Origin: Pagrus major
Lineage: Eukaryota > Chordata > Actinopteri > Spariformes > Sparidae
Assembly: GCF_040436345.1 (NCBI RefSeq)
Contig: NC_133230.1
Span: forward strand, 24,562,197-24,626,196
Length of the DNA: 64,000 bases
Reading direction: 5' to 3'
In this document: positions 62,711 through 64,000 of the stretch, piece after piece
Layout: the number at the start of each line of letters is the position of its first letter
How positions within the stretch are numbered: position 1 is the stretch's first letter
Made by a program: the position numbers and the translations under genes
Notes under the pieces: model-generated
The model's database searches: none
What the model was told of the DNA's origin: nothing
The model's input: the letters and a program-made list of their open reading frames with translations, nothing else

Positions 62711-62844
62711 ACTGAACTTAAGTTAAATATCTTTAACTTAATGCAAATGTAATAAATCTATCTGCCAAATCAACCAATATTCTTCACGACCTACAAGGAG
62801 GGGGAAAGTTATATTGATATTGCAATCACATCAGTGTTTTTTTC

Positions 62845-64000
62845 TGTTTTGACAAACTTTATTCACAGACTTAAAATTACAAATGTACACCACATTATCT
62901 CTTCACTGAATTTCATATTGCTCATCAAGGTCCAACTTAGAAAAAAGTATTTACATATTATACATACATACAGCAGCATATAAACACCAAAGAGACCAAA
63001 GAGATACATAATGTGCTCCATTAGGTCCTTTAAGTGCAATTTAAAAACCCCTAAGAATGAAAACTATGCAGGAATATATTACATTTTGAAGTCTTAATAA
63101 CTTAACAAATAAGGTCATTTGTGGTTAAATCAAGCCACTTTTTAAGTGAGGACAAATCTCTCCTGCATATCTTACCGAAAAACTGGGTTTGGGCTGCTGT
63201 TTTTGAGTCACAACACTAAAAAGCAGCTCGTTTATCACATTACTGCAACGTGTGATAGTTTCCTCTCATTTCGATGTTTTCAACAGGACTCGAAAATCAC
63301 TCTGTCATATCACCATCAACAACAATTTACTGTTAATAAATTATTATACACATGTGCTTTCATAAGAAAAGTTATAATCCCTTAGATAGTCTGTTTTAAA
63401 TAAATAATTAAATAAAGCATTTTTTTTCTTTCCTTGGGAAGTGAGAACATGCCAGATGAAATGACTTCATAATGGAGTTGACTTCGTTACAAAAGCACAT
63501 TCAGAAATGTCTATCAAACCTCATGGAGATTGGCTGAAATGTTAAAGCACAAAAAGGTGTGATGGGAAACCCCTCTCAGTAGCAAAATTAACCAACAGAA
63601 AAATCTCATTGCAACTAATTACACAAGATGTGCGTGTAAGGCAGTGATTCGGCCTACATACAGTGCATCATACCAAGAGGTGTCTTTTCCCCTTTCAGAA
63701 GATTCAAGTACACTTAAAAGTTCTTGTGTTTATGACATTATGCACAGGAAACACCTAATGAAAAGTAGAAATTGTAGCACAGCTTCATAAAACTCCAATT
63801 AGTGGGATAGTGCTGGTATGCCCTTTATAAATAAGGGCTCATACTGTGCATTTCTTTCAGTGCACCGTCTGAATGAAAAGTCACACACGGCTGACTTAAG
63901 ACATGGTAAACATTAAAGGTAACCTCATACTCATGACCTTCCTGCATGACTGAAGGTCCAGTCCTGTAAACCAGCAAATAAATACTTCATAAACAAAACC
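62845..64000 (-). other. Probable 3' UTR of a minus-strand gene beyond the window
   Basis: TTTATT at 62858-62863 (AATAAA on minus, in the context AATAAAGTTTGTC) is followed to the window edge by AT-rich sequence with no repeat and no coding exon. This is the usual appearance of a long 3' UTR. In human the gene after KIAA1522 is YARS1 on the opposite strand, but nothing in the sequence identifies the gene here. Confidence 0.4.

Overview
The window is vertebrate nuclear DNA, almost certainly from a ray-finned (teleost) fish. Evidence: multi-exon genes with GT-AG introns, vertebrate-specific proteins, AATAAA polyadenylation signals, long CA/GT microsatellites, and several dispersed repeat types that I recognise as common in spiny-rayed fishes. 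The species cannot be named from sequence alone.

Seven protein genes can be assembled exon by exon with intact reading phase. From left to right they are: TMEM39B (minus, 981-4669), KHDRBS1/Sam68 (minus, 9023-12041), ZBTB8OS/archease (minus, 15140-17533), RBBP4 (plus, 17816-22109), SYNC/syncoilin (minus, 23433-25250), NHSL3/KIAA1522 (plus, first exon near 27.4 kb, coding 38450-57566) and a ZP3-type egg-coat protein (minus, 58962-61590). The first six match genes of human 1p35; from memory the ZBTB8OS-RBBP4-SYNC-KIAA1522 order and orientation are the same there, so this is an old conserved block. The ZP gene has no counterpart that I know of at that human position. A seventh minus-strand gene probably lies beyond the right edge, with its 3' UTR starting near 62.85 kb.

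Region by region: 1-0.86 kb is repeat-rich flank; 0.98-5.6 kb is TMEM39B; 5.7-6.7 kb is intergenic; 6.74-12.3 kb is KHDRBS1 with a long 3' region that holds candidate alternative C-terminal exons; 12.4-14.7 kb is intergenic; 15.1-22.6 kb is the head-to-head archease/RBBP4 pair sharing a promoter of about 280 bp; 23.4-25.8 kb is syncoilin; 27.4-58.4 kb is NHSL3, mostly introns full of MITEs and repeats plus one 4.3-kb coding exon; 58.9-61.6 kb is the ZP gene; 61.9-62.7 kb is a MITE cluster.

The genes are neighbours by descent and do not form a pathway. Products range over chromatin (RBBP4), RNA binding and splicing (Sam68), tRNA ligation (archease), ER membrane (TMEM39B), muscle cytoskeleton (syncoilin), actin/WAVE-linked scaffold (NHSL3) and egg envelope (ZP3-like). 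I saw no viral, prokaryotic or CRISPR-like system. The most interesting leads are the phase-compatible alternative 3' exons of KHDRBS1, two alternative first coding exons of NHSL3, a 27-bp coding minisatellite in NHSL3, and the acidic tail of the ZP protein in place of a membrane anchor.
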